From positions 414,120-478,119 of the forward strand of contig NW_006768819.1 of NCBI RefSeq assembly GCF_000204055.1: a stretch of 64,000 bases of DNA, read 5' to 3'. Source of the DNA: Melampsora larici-populina 98AG31 (Eukaryota; Basidiomycota; Pucciniomycetes; Pucciniales; Melampsoraceae). The notes beneath the pieces were generated by a model. That model ran no database searches. It had not been told where the DNA came from and worked only from the letters and a program-made list of their open reading frames with translations. A program made the translations under genes and the position numbers. Within the stretch, counting starts at the first letter, position 1. Every line of letters begins with the position of its first letter. Positions 34,113 through 45,477 of the stretch are shown piece after piece.

Positions 34113-35053
34113 TGTCAACCAGAGGAGTTTTTGCAGAGCAAAAACTCCCAACATTGACAATTAAATTTAATAAGAAAACTACATATTACAACTCTCTCAC
34201 TCTAGTATCAAGAGTGTAAATAAAATCTATATCTTTTTGCCATCAAAGGCCCGAGAAAACAAATAATACCCTTGAATGACGAAATAACAAAACAGCATTG
34301 AAAAGCAGTAAGTATGACAACCAAAGATAGGGTCTAACAGGAAAAAACCCTGACTAGCCAAAGAACGATAAGAGGGGTTTGGTCAAGGGTCCTCCTCTCT
34401 ACGAACCAGAATAGAAACTAGACCAGCTAAAAAACGAAAGGGTCTTTTTCAGATTTAACTACGCTTTAACGAATCTACGATAAAAGGCAACCTGTTCAGA
34501 GAAAACGAAGAGGATCATTCCCATATTCTTACCTTACAAATTTAGACTAAAATCTATTACTTTTTCTAAAAAACCTTTTACTCTCGAAACCTTCAAGCTT
34601 TTTCCTTTGTTAGATTTCTATATCAGTAGAACTCTTGCTTTTAAAAAACTCTTCTTCGTTTCGAAAACATCTCTTCATTTCTATTATCTTTTCTTATCAT
34701 CGAAAGCGTTAAAGATCGTTAAGCGCAGCTTATTCGACTAAAGTCTTTCTAAATTTCCCCTTTTGATTTTATCGATAAATCAACGAGCACTGAAGTGCGG
34801 CCTGAAGTTAAAAGTCTTATTAAAAGCATTTTACTTTGGAAGACGTTCGAGTGTTCAGCACCTCGATCATTAACTGGCAGCGGTATATATCCCGCACCAA
34901 AGACATTTATAGAAACCAACTATAAATCTTCATTATCAATTTACTAAGAAATCGAAAACCAAGCTTTAGGATTTAAAAGTAAAACTCCTAGAAGCCTACA
35001 TTTAGTAAGTACTATTCACCTGATCTACAGCCCTTTTTAGACTCAGGCTGACA
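34113..35053. mobile_element. Solo LTR with 5-bp target duplication
   Basis: 941 bp, starts TGTCAACC and ends GGCTGACA. The flanking five bases TTAGC are the same at 34108-34112 and 35054-35058. It is the same family and orientation as 15309-16385, with deletions between shared blocks. No coding domain. Confidence 0.93.
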
Positions 35054-36880
35054 TTAGCAGTCATCACCATGTCTGTATTCATGTGACACGTTGACTTGCA
35101 CACACAAAAGACTTTTGATAGAAACTTGCAAGAGCTTCAAAAGAGGTCTTGGGGCTTTGACTTTATTGGGTGGGTTTTTGAAACTCGGGCCATTGAGTTC
35201 CAACAAAGTTTGTGTGCATAAAGGTGATCCACAAGTATGAGCTTGAGACATGTTCTTCCATATTTTTTTGGAGACTCTCTGTGGGTGCACGTCAACGTCC
35301 TACAGGGATACAGTCATGGTGCATACTGTTGGAATTGTGTACCTGATGATTATACTCCTGTGTGTCTTCATATGAGCATTGACTCAATGATAATTGATTC
35401 CATATATGTTCTACCACAACTATCAGACCATGAAATAGGATAATAGTACAACTTCAGAGAAACTCCAAAACCCAATAAGAATATGGCACAAGCTAGAAAT
35501 TGTTATACTCTGATGTGAAGATGGGCAGCAGTTTAAGATTGTTAAGGCACTTAGGTTGAGGGCAGGGGATATTTTCATGTGGAACACAAGTTATGCAGCA
35601 CCCATTCTTCAGAAGAACAACTCTCTAGTGCATGTTTATTTCCATATATGCACACTAATACTGAGAGTAAAACTTCAATTCTCATGTAGTGGCATCCCAG
35701 ACAACAAGTATCACACCACCATTTGGTCAGTGGTGGATGCCGACAGTGCCCATGTGCTGAAGAAATTGTGTTATGTCATTGTTCTATGCTATGACATCAT
35801 ATCTGGACCCAAGCTTGAGATGACGGATCAGTAGGTGTGCAAATAAAAACTTGGTATTCATGGAACTGTAGCCAAATACAGGATTGAGCTATAGGTGTAT
35901 TATGTACTATCCCTGCTATAATTCTTGCTGTGCTAATAGGTCAATTGTACAGCTTAGATGTCTTGACCTCCTTAATGACTATCTCTGAAAATTTGATCAT
36001 CAAATATATAAAGGAGTGCATTAATATTTACATCACTCATCCTACTCAGTCGTAATTGATTTATCATGTTAGTAAGAGATTATTGTGATCAAGCATATTA
36101 TATATCACTGCTTAGCCAGCATATGTCAATATTGCAAATCACCATTCTGGAAATTTGCATTCTCAAATACAGCATTAAACTATCTGGCCAGCATATCAAA
36201 AAATCAATTTAATTGTTGAGCCTTCATCTATGTCAATTGCAGCCAATGACATCAACTCCTTGATTCACTATACATAAATAATCTATTTTCCAAGCAGTGA
36301 TTTGAACTCAAACAAACAGATTCAGCTTCACCCGACTCCCACACCAAATGAGGTTAAGTGTTCCATCCTTTTGCAGCCACTGTGAACATTGATTGTTCAA
36401 CACAATTTGGAAATCAAAAACCCAATGCCACAAAGCAACTATTGATTGGCAAATATTACTGCACAATCAAATCTCCATGATAACTTGACAGTTATTTATT
36501 GAAGTAAAAGCCGCCCTGAATTCACCTACACACATAGCAACAATACAACAACTGGAAAAATGAAACTGCCTGAATTGAGGTTAACATTTGGTGATCCCAA
36601 GAGATACTGAAGCCAGGATTCTCATGGATTCTCCATGTAGGCCTCGACATCTGCAAACAGGTCACAAAGCTAAAAGACTCTGCTTCACCCAATTTACTGT
36701 ATATAAGGCTGCAACTGATTTTGTGAAACAGGGTCTCTTACTGTGCACCACAGGTCCAAGTGACATTATACCTTCAAAAAAGTTTCAGCTTGAAATGAAG
36801 TAGGGATAAAATCCTATGATTGTTGCATTATGTGAAATTTTGTGAAGATAAGAGTGTGGTGCCCACTGCTAAATGGCTAT
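35054..36880. other. No gene seen
   Basis: AT-rich unassigned DNA. Frames such as 35556-35834 and 36588-36803 lack recognisable motifs. Confidence 0.4.
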
Positions 36881-36887
36881 ACTTCTC

Positions 36888-37023
36888 TAACACCGTGGGC
36901 AAAACAATGTTGCATACAGGTGCTGTGACAGTCTGTTGCTGGCCGCAGTGACTGCGCATGACTACAGGAATGCCACAGACTGTCGCAACACTGTTTTGAA
37001 ACAGGCTTATGCCCATGGTGTAA
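36888..37023. mobile_element. Small inverted-repeat element next to MITE copy B
   Basis: CTAACACCGTGGGC...AAAACAATGTTGC on the left mirrors GCAACACTGTTTTG...GCCCATGGTGTAA on the right, and ACAGTCTGT mirrors ACAGACTGT nearer the centre. It is a ~136-bp imperfect hairpin. No target duplication was resolved. Confidence 0.55.
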
Positions 37024-37024
37024 A

Positions 37025-37406
37025 CACTGCCAGCATTAAAGAGGTTCATTGATAAGTATTAGCACTAGGATGGGAACATTTTTGAGAGTAGAATGGGTCA
37101 TGAAACCATCTTGCAGTGGCCATCTGATCAGAAAGCACATGTTACATATGTGCAACCATCTGAGTGAATACTCAGCTATCATCTACATATAGCTCTGCTC
37201 AGTTACCTGCTCATCTGGTTGAGAAATTCACATGTAATATGTTCTGTAACTTTGTCACAATTGCAACAAACAGCCCAAAAAATTGACTACATATATCCCA
37301 ATGGCTACTGAGGAAATACTTATGAAGATGTTTAGCAGTAACAAATGGGGAATTTGGTTCCTGGGACCCATATTCCCACCCGGGAATCTCTTTAATGCTG
37401 GCAGTG
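37025..37406 (+). mobile_element. MITE-like element, copy B
   Basis: Inverted ends CACTGCCAGCATTAAAGAGG and its mirror (TCTCTTTAATGCTGGCAGTG) bound 382 bp. A CCCACCCGGGAATC segment lies just inside the right end. Its interior aligns with copy A (21928-22300) in reverse complement. The flanks read TAAA and AAAG, so a short A-rich target duplication is possible but unclear. Confidence 0.75.
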
Positions 37407-38633
37407 AAAGACTGACAGGTAAACTGGTTGCAGTGGTATATTTTGTGAGATTAGAACAATGAGAGATGATAGCTACAAGATTTCACAGCTGTTCCTTGAT
37501 TGGTTGCTTCTCTTTAAAACTTTTTTTGACATTTTCATCACATTTTGCATTTTTCTTTCTTTTTGAATTAAGTCCCAGTAGGTCTTGAACACAGTCTAAA
37601 GTACTCAGATAGGCTCTTGGATTGTTGTACAATCTATCTTTGTGAGGTTTGAGTTATTTTGGTTGCTTGAGATCTGTTAAACTTCTTGGTACTGTCACTG
37701 AATAACTTAGAAGGCTAATGCTCTACGGAAATCTTAGGTATTATTGGGGCTAACATCAATAATTCATTGTTACAAGCACTTTTGTGGCACTAAAATGCTC
37801 CCACGGAATATTCAAGAACTGTAGGAGGTATCCCTGACACAAGAGCAGATGGTTACAAAAAAAAATAATGTGCAATTTGTTGAAAATGTTAAACAAGTTT
37901 AAAAAAGTTGTAAGTGAAGCAACCAATCAAGGAACGGCTGAAGTAGTGACAAAGTATTGTAAAAAAGTTAGAATACTTAATATCTTTCAAGTCAAAAAAG
38001 AACCATATATTCAAAGACAGTGAAAAATGAGTATCTGTCAATTAGACAAAGTGATACTTGTTGTACTCCGATATTGACACTTTTAGGAGATTGGGGGCTG
38101 GGGGTTAGGCTTGGGGCATAGAGATTTTGACCCCACTCAAAGGTTATGTGTCATTACCTCTGCTTCAAGTCATCATCATTCCTCCCAATCCTGGATCTCA
38201 CCACAATTAGAGCTCACAAGCAGTGTGGCCTACATACCCTGCCGTGCAGCATTCCATTGCTGTTGCTTGCTGCCAGCAGCAACAATCTAACAGCCTTTCC
38301 TAATTCACCAACCTACTTTTAGTTGCCTTGACTGTGCAATATACATGGTCTGGTGCTGTGTTACTCAGAATGGATAAAGTGATTTTCATTAGGTTAAGAA
38401 ATACATTATGCTGCATTCGCATCAACCGTCCACTGATGATGCTACCCTGCTTGAGCCATCTGTGAACAAACATAGGATCTACCTCCTATCTGGATTGAGT
38501 TGAGTTGAGCCCATATCATGGCTGTAGTGCCCGCCGCCCAATTTGGCCAGTTCCCATTGACAAGACAAATGGAATCCAACAAGATTTACAAATGCAAACA
38601 GAATCAACAAATTATTTATGGGGCAGAAGACGT
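37407..38633. other. No gene seen
   Basis: Unassigned AT-rich DNA. No frame with family motifs. Confidence 0.4.
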
Positions 38634-38880
38634 TTACACCAACTCATTTACACCAAATGTTTTGGTGTAAAAAACTTCTGGTGTAAGAATCATATCAAAC
38701 CCCCCTGATGTTTAATTTTACACATGGTACTTATATTGTGTGTAATTATGTAAGGTGGTGTGTAATTATTCTACATTGTATCTTTTACACCAGTTGATCC
38801 AGTGTAAGGAAATCCGGTGCAAAAGTCCAGGTCTTGTGTATTTGTATTTTTACACTGTATCTCTTACACCAACTCATTTT
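38634..38880. repeat. TTACACC-repeat element (possible MITE)
   Basis: The same 15 bases TTACACCAACTCATT open (38634) and close (38864) the segment. In between are a perfect 10-bp-stem hairpin (TTACACCAAA TGT TTTGGTGTAA) and several more TTACACC / GGTGTAA and GTGTGTAATTAT words. It is non-coding. Confidence 0.6.
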
Positions 38881-38976
38881 TTCAAATTTGAATGAATTTC
38901 GATGATTCACAAAGAAGCATTAATACCAAAAGAAACAAAACAAATAACTACCACAACAAAAGATTGAGAAGCGCAA

Positions 38977-39006
38977 AAATAAATAAATAAATAAATAAAT
39001 AAATAA
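38977..39006. repeat. (AAAT)n microsatellite
   Basis: About seven AAAT units in a row. Confidence 0.95.
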
Positions 39007-39229
39007 GGATTATGAATAGTGAAGGGAAACAAAAAAGAAAAATGATACCAGGCAAGAGAGATAGATAAATAAAAAAAGAATACCAAGACATAGAAATAAA
39101 CCAAAAATATTTCAACAAGAGACATGAAATTTGAAATAAATACAAAGGAAATTAACAAGAGCCAAGGAAATTGATCTTTAAAATGAATCAATAGAGGAAG
39201 AATAGAACATGACAGAACATGTATACCAT

Positions 39230-39738
39230 ATCTCCAACTTCTTCACAGAGGTGCACTTCTTGGCCGCTGCAGCCTTGCACTTGGCTTAAGCTTCAATAGG
39301 ATCTAACAGTTTCTTTGGTGGATTCTTTTGGCCTTCTGAGCAAGGAATGCATCAGCAAATTTTAACAGCAGATAGACCTGAATTTTGAACTCACTAGGTT
39401 TGGCCTTTTTGGTCTCCACAGGTTCTTTGTCTTCTGGTTCCACTTTGCAATAGAAAGAAAAAAAAGTCCTTTAGTGAATGTAAAAATAAGCAAAACAAAA
39501 TTTAAAACTCACATTTGTGTCACCATTGCTATGCTGCAAGGACATCTAGATCTTTCAGTGGTCCATCACATAAATCATAATTGTCTTCAGATGTAACAGA
39601 ATGAAAATCAGGTACGAGGGAGACTTTTATCTTAATCTTTGGATTTGATGATGTACTGAGTTGACTAGATTGACTACCCATATGGGTTTCACACTGGCTG
39701 GCAATGTGAGTTGAAGTTGTATTTAAGAAAACAAACAC
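39230..39738 (-). pseudogene. Possible degenerate gene, unknown family
   Basis: Minus-strand segments look coding and are separated by intron-like sequence: 39738-39529 (SNPKIKIKVSLVPDFHSV ... LKDLDVLAA then stop), a short VEPEDKEPVETKKAKP segment near 39440-39395 followed by a GTGAGT-like site, and PPKKLLDPIEA, stop, AKCKAAAAKKCTSVKKLEIW near 39320-39230. Lys/Ala-rich tail and stops suggest a broken copy. No family recognised. Confidence 0.25.
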
Positions 39739-40141
39739 ATTTCACAGAATGTGATTTCTGGACATTCAAGAACACACTTTGTCACAAAAGAGTGCTTAAG
39801 TGAATGTGCCCTTACTAATTTGATAAGTATTTTACTGGCCTTCTTTTGAAAATAGCTAAATAAACCACAAAAACATTCAAAAGATTCAAGATACCAACAT
39901 TGATTTTTTAAACCATGATCAACATTGTGAGGTTGCCTTTCTGAAACACAACATACAATCTCAACACATTATCTGACCTTATAAGATCATTTAAATACAG
40001 AAAACCAACTGTTAGGTTGAAACTCCATTCACAATATCAGAGTTTGTAAATCAATTTAATCTTTGTTTGATGAACCCATGTTGCATGTCAAAACCAGACA
40101 CAGCTTGAATTTGTGATACACACTAAAGATGATTATGAAAT

Positions 40142-40465
40142 ACCTGTGAGTTATCAGGTAATCAGCTCTATGAAGCTGAGGAGCTGATCGAACAGAATGA
40201 AAACAATACCTGTGAGTTATCAGGTAATCAGCTCTATGAAGCTGAGGAGCTGATCGAACAGAATGAAAACAATCTAATGGTAAAGAAGATTGTGAACAAA
40301 AAGATGTTTGAGTTCGATTTCAATAATCATCAACTAAATAAGAATATAACCTACACCTGTGAGTTATCAGGTAATCAGCTCTATGAAGCTGAGGAGCTGA
40401 TCGAACAGAATGAAAACAATCTAATGGTAAAGAAGATTGTGAACAAAAAGATGTTTGAGTTCGAT
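40142..40465 (-). repeat. X-Y-spacer-X-Y-Y repeat block
   Basis: Plus-strand order: A1 40142-40207, A2 40208-40273, B1 40274-40318, spacer 40319-40354, A3 40355-40420, B2 40421-40465, with A 66 bp and B 45 bp, copies essentially identical. Read on the minus strand this is B-A-spacer-B-A-A, where each A ends ACTCACAG followed by GT and each B ends CATTAG. The plus strand keeps an open frame across all units (CELSGNQLYEAEELIEQ, MVKKIVNKKMFEFD), preceded by a stop, so coding status is uncertain. Confidence 0.85.
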
Positions 40466-40881
40466 AAAGAGAAAAAGCTAAAGTAAACAGCACACAAAAG
40501 CTTTATATAACGAAATCAAACACTATGACGTCACAATGTTCTTTTACAATCACAAGTGTAAGATGATGTAACAAAGAATCATTAGATCACTTAATAAGCT
40601 TATAACTTGATCTCAATTTACACTTGACAACTAATGCCTTTTTACCATAACAAACAATCACAGACTATGTACACAAACACGTACCAGCTTTCCCTTCCTT
40701 CCGCCTTAGATTGGGGATTGGACTGTCACTGATGCACAAGTGCCAGCATTTTTAGGTACGGGCAGAGATTGGTCGCGGATAATACCCAGGATCATTTCAG
40801 TCTTAAACGGGGTTTCTGAATTGGATTGAAAAGTTATTTGGTTCAATTAGTTTAATTTTGGTCATGCATCATATGAAAGAT

Positions 40882-42213
40882 TTTTAGATGTGGATGTGTG
40901 TCGATTGAGGCTTACCCTGTGTGGTACATATTTGACCAGCTCATTGACGTCCTCATGATCTCCTCACAGTAGAACTGCAATAAGAGATGATGAGGAAGCA
41001 CTTGATTGGAACACTTCTGAGAAGCATCAGGCACTTCTATGTATGCTGGGCAGGCTGACAGCCAACCTTTTACTGGCAATCAAGTAGTGACTACTCAAAC
41101 ACAGTGATATGTGATTGCTAACTCGAGGAACAGTAGAACAACAAGCAGGATGGAAAACAAAAACATTCAACAGATGATCGTAAAGACTCAGTACATAAGA
41201 AATGGACACATGCACGCTGGGGTCGTGAAACAATGACTGGATTCGATCAAGATTCGAATAACACGACCAGAAATGAAATAAAAAAGAAATCGTTCATATT
41301 GCGAGCACAAGATCCAAAGGACATGAGACTAATGAGAACAATTCAAGTGTCAGTGTTCGTCAATTGTTGGATATCGATCAAGAGGTTAACCCACATATTC
41401 CGACCATTTCGAAGGAACTCAATAATCGCTTGATTTAAAACCAGCTGAGCCGATTGAAGCCGGTGAAGTTTGGAAGCGTCACACCTGGGGCAATCCAACC
41501 GCGGTTGAAGGTGTACCATTGATTCTGACGATACACATAAGGTGTGTTGTTTATGAGCCCGATCGGCCATTGACCGTTGACTCTGTAGTGTCCATTGACA
41601 AAGCTAATCTGGGTCGGCCAACCTGAACCCCATTGGTTCCATCGCTTTGCCAAGATGGGTTCAACAGCAGCTACGGAGTAAAGAGATTAGTAAATGATCA
41701 CGACAATCAAATCTATGCAACCTTACCTTGCTCATTGGCCACAGCTAGAGAAGAAAAAACGAAAGAATCAGCCGGACAATCTCGAAAGAAAGCTTCAGTG
41801 GTGGCTCACGTTGTCCTAAGGTAGAGCCAACGAGCGCAACGAGAGCAAGCAGGGTAAAGAACTTGAGACCGAATTGCATTTTGGTAAAAAAGTTATGATG
41901 GTTTGGTTGTTAGAACGTGGTAGATAGACCGAAAGTACTGAGTTTTGTGAGTGAGCTTGTGGTTGATGGAAGATGTGATGGTCTGGAGAAACAAAACGCC
42001 CTACTCGACCTCTCCTTATATACTCGAGCTGAGTGCGTGCGGCCGGTGCTCGTGACTTAGCATCCCCTTCGAAGCTGCAGCTAGAATTGCTTGTCCAAGA
42101 CCTTGCAATCGAGCTTGGTAATCTCTAGTTCCGTCCGGAGCACTGCCATGTTTCTCATGAAGGATCAGTCATGTTCCTTGGTCTGATTCATGACTGGAAA
42201 AGTCAGAGGAGAC
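40882..42213. repeat. Left arm of a 1.3-kb inverted repeat
   Basis: Reverse complement of 42597-43950 with small differences. It carries a complete copy of the secreted-protein gene (minus strand), its promoter and its 3' flank. Outer edge near GATGTGGATGTGTGTCGATT; inner edge near AGTCAGAGGAGACATATCC. Confidence 0.88.
41435..41879 (-). CDS. Small secreted Trp-rich protein 2 (Kex2-type precursor)
   Basis: Exons 41879-41810, 41744-41727 (18-nt microexon) and 41670-41435, 107 residues. Signal peptide 1-23, pro-segment of 16 residues ending ILAKR, mature part of 68 residues from WNQW to LSWF with seven Trp, no Cys. The last exon encodes the same mature sequence as the gene at 42953-43397; the first intron donor is GTGAGC instead of GTGAGT. 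TATA box on the minus strand at 42016-42022. Upstream of the TATA it diverges from the other two promoters sooner (GACTTAGCATCCCC). Secreted by inference; function unknown. Confidence 0.85.
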
Positions 42214-42772
42214 ATATCCGCGTACGCCTCCTTTGTTGAGTTTATATTTGTCAAAGGACTTTAAAATGAGTGCGGTATAGTAAGGGCCTGTCAACAAGAA
42301 GCGGTCGGGTTTGTAGCTGTTTGTACTCATCTCATTCTTGGACTTTCATTTGGGCTTGACTTTCTCATTCAATCATGTTCGAATTCGCTTGGTATATGTC
42401 TTGGCTTAGGGCTTTTCGCGAGTGTCAACGCTTTCTTGGATGATTCGGATCGGAATGAGCTCTTTCAATTGACTCCAGTTTGGTAAAGTTGATTGAGAAA
42501 GACGGAAGCATTTTATATACCCTATGAGTATGTACTTGGGAAGCCGTAAAACGGCGGTTATGTAAATCTCGGAGATCAAGCCCGATTTGCGTCACCAGGA
42601 TATGTCTGCTCTGACTTTTCCAGTCATGAATCAGACCAAGGAACATGACTGATCCTTCATGAGAAACATGGCAGTGCTCCGGACGGAACTGGAGATTACC
42701 AAGCTCGATTGAAAGGTCTTGGACAAGCAATCCTCCCTACAACTTCGAAGGGGCTACAACTTCGAAGGGGAT

Positions 42773-42952
42773 GCTGGAGTCACGAGCACCGGCCGTACGC
42801 ACTCAGCTCGAGTATATAAGGAGAGGTCTGGGAGGGCGGTTTGTTTCTCCAGACCATCACATCGTCCATCAACCACAAGCTCACTCACAAAACTCAGTAC
42901 TTTCGGTCTATCTACCACGTTCTAACAATCACACCAGATTTTTTTTACCAAA
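42773..42952 (+). promoter_or_regulatory. Conserved promoter/5' UTR of secreted-protein gene 3
   Basis: Almost identical over ~130 bp to 28524-28652, including the TATA box (42813-42819) and CACTCACAAAACTCAGTA. Sequence just before the ATG (42902-42952) differs. Confidence 0.8.
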
Positions 42953-43397
42953 ATGCAATTCGGTCTCAAGTTTTTCACCCTGCTTGCTCTCGTTGCGCTC
43001 GTTGGCTCTACTTTAGGACAACGTGAGTCACCACTGAAGCTTTCTTTCGAGATTGTCCGGCTGATTCTTTCGTTTTTTCTTCTCTAGCTGTGGCCAATGA
43101 GCAAGGTAAGGTTACATAGATTTGAATGTCGTGATCATTTACTAATCTCTTTACTCCGTAGCTGCTGTTGAACCCATCTTGGCAAAGCGATGGAACCAAT
43201 GGGGTTCAGGTTGGCCGACCCAGATTAGCTTTGTCAATGGACACTACAGAGTCAACGGTCAATGGCCGATCGGGCTCATAAACAACACACCTTATGTGTA
43301 TCGTCAGAATCAATGGTACACCTTCAACCGCGGTTGGATTGCCCCAGGTGTGACGCTTCCAAACTTCACCGGCTTCAATCGGCTCAGCTGGTTTTAA
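42953..43397 (+). CDS. Small secreted Trp-rich protein 3 (Kex2-type precursor)
   Basis: Exons 42953-43022, 43088-43105 (18-nt microexon) and 43162-43397 (introns 65 and 56 bp), 107 residues. Signal peptide MQFGLKFFTLLALVALVGS..., pro-segment PVANEQAAVEPILAKR, mature WNQWGSGW...NRLSWF, the same as the copy on the left arm. Shared positions with gene 1 (28702): WNQW, IGLIN/LGLIN, WY, LPNF and a terminal WF. The three-gene family lies divergent (2 and 3) or dispersed (1). Candidate apoplastic effector or wall-associated peptide; no homologue recognised by eye. Confidence 0.87.
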
Positions 43398-44543
43398 ATC
43401 GAGCGATTATTGAGTTCCTTCAAAATGGACGGAATGTGTGGGTTAACCTCTTGATCGATATCCAATAATTGACAAACACTGACACTTGAATCGTTCTCAT
43501 CAGTCTCATGTCCTTTGGATCTTGTGCTCGCAATATGAACAATTTCTTTTTTATTTCATTTCTGGTTGTCTCATTCAACTCTTGATCGAACCCAGTCATT
43601 GTTTCACGACCCCAGTCTGCATGTGTCCCTTTCTTATGTACCGAATCTTTATGGTCATCTGTTGAATGTTTTTGTTTTCCATCCTGCCTGTTGTTCTACC
43701 GTTCCTCGAGTTAGCAATCAGATATCACTGCGTTTGAATAGTCACTACTTGATTGCCAGTAAAAGGTTGGCTGTCAGCCTGCCTAGCATTGATAGAAGTG
43801 CCTGATGCTTCTCGGAAGTGTTCCAATCAAGCGCTTCCTCATCATCTCTTATTGCAGTTCTACTGTGAGGAAATCATGAGGACGTCAATGAGCTGGTCAA
43901 ATATGCACCACACAGGGTAGGCTTCAATCGACACACATCCACATTTAATAAACCTTTTTTGAAAATCCCAAGGCTTCATTTCTAATATACATTTACCAAC
44001 CTCGTATTGTGGATAGCAGACGCGGATCGCAACTTGTACGAGTATGTCAAACCCGGTGTGTTCCTTGGTCCCATCCCGCGTGGTGGTGCTTGTGTCAAGC
44101 TAGCATATAGACACGGGCCTGCTCACAAGCTCGTTTTGTTTACGTCTGGGCTGCGTATTGGCTCTAATGTTGTATGATGCGGTTGGTATGCATGTATATA
44201 TGACGTCATCCGTGTTTACACACACTTTCTTATCTTTCATTCTCTTCATAACCTTTTACTGGCCTTTACAATTGCACTCAGATTTGGAAGCGGAAAATAG
44301 ATCATGGGCTTTTTCTATTTCATTGCATTACAACTGCATCATCATGTCTGGTGAGCTGTTCATCGGTTTAGAATTCTCCAGATCCTTTGAGATTGATAAG
44401 AGACTTTTATTCATCAAAACTCGAATAAAACCATCAGTTACATCTTTGATCATACAAAACGGAGCAAAGCTACAGAAAACACGAAAAATACACGATTCTA
44501 GTGATCAAAAAAAATCATTTTAAAACATAAACCCATCAAATTT

Positions 44544-45477
44544 TCAATCTTTTGCATTCTCTTTCTTATCTTGATGAGCCGTTTTAGCCTTGGCTACAAT
44601 GGTCTTAGTATCTATAGCCGCATCTGGGTCTGTACCTCTTTTAGAACTATTTATTCTAGCTTCATCCATCTTCTCAGGTATAGCCTATGTCAATCAAATA
44701 AGAAATCAAGTATGTTAACTTTCAATCAAAATCAAATATAGATGAGATCAGATCAAATTTCATCAAGACTTACTCCATGTTCTTGTAAACCACCCGTTGA
44801 GGTTTGTTTACCACTGTGTGATTCAGTAGATTTGACCATCTGTCTTAAAGCTTTATCTCCATCACCTACAAAATATGATCATTGAAAGTTCACTAATCTT
44901 TTTCAACATCGACTTACAAAATAAGGTAGTTTGGATGATAACTTACCATGAGGTCTACCTTCACCAGCAGGACTAGAAGTCAAAACTTCAGAACTACCTG
45001 CCACCGGAATATGTTCTTCTTCAAAGCTTTGTTTATGTTCTTCATCATTAGAAGGTAAATGTTGAACAGGAATCGAACGAGTATGTACATGATGCGCATG
45101 AGTCGTTCGATCACCACCCGAAAGTAAATAAGTAAGAGTCGACCCAAAGACTACAGTAGCACCAATCTGAAAAGAAACGCCGTAAGAGATTTCATCAGTT
45201 TCTGATTACCATTTGATTGGATAAGTCATCGAGTAATCCAATCGACTTACAATCCAAGGTGTATCAGATGATTTTTGATGCTAAATAGAACGAAAAGGTT
45301 CATAGAAAGAAATAAGATCAGCACTTGATTTTCCATGATAAGTTTTAACTTGATTTGGAAAAGTCAGATTGTACAAACTTGAACACTAGATGAACTATAA
45401 GGTTGATGATGATGAGGTAAATTAGTTAACTTGAACTTTCTAATTTGATGTAGTTTAAGAATTGCATTTCTGTTCAT
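44544..45477 (-). CDS. Small probable mitochondrial membrane protein, unknown function
   Basis: Five exons: 45477-45379, 45280-45251, 45166-44947, 44865-44774 and 44684-44544 (introns 98, 84, 81 and 89 bp, all GT-AG), 193 residues. The N-terminus (MNRNAILKLHQIRKFKLTN) is basic and without acids, like a mitochondrial presequence. Exon 3 begins with one hydrophobic segment (IGATVVFGSTLTYLLS), a probable single membrane span. The remainder is polar and acidic/basic, ending AKTAHQDKKENAKD. No catalytic motif. The exon structure is convincing because frames and phases all fit; function is not recognised. Confidence 0.75.

Larger units (their letters stand above)
42597..43950. repeat. Right arm of the 1.3-kb inverted repeat
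   Basis: Mirror of 40882-42213 around a ~385-bp unique spacer. Near 42741-42775 the phrase CTACAACTTCGAAGGGG occurs twice in tandem, a small change not in the left arm. It carries the plus-strand gene copy. Confidence 0.88.
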
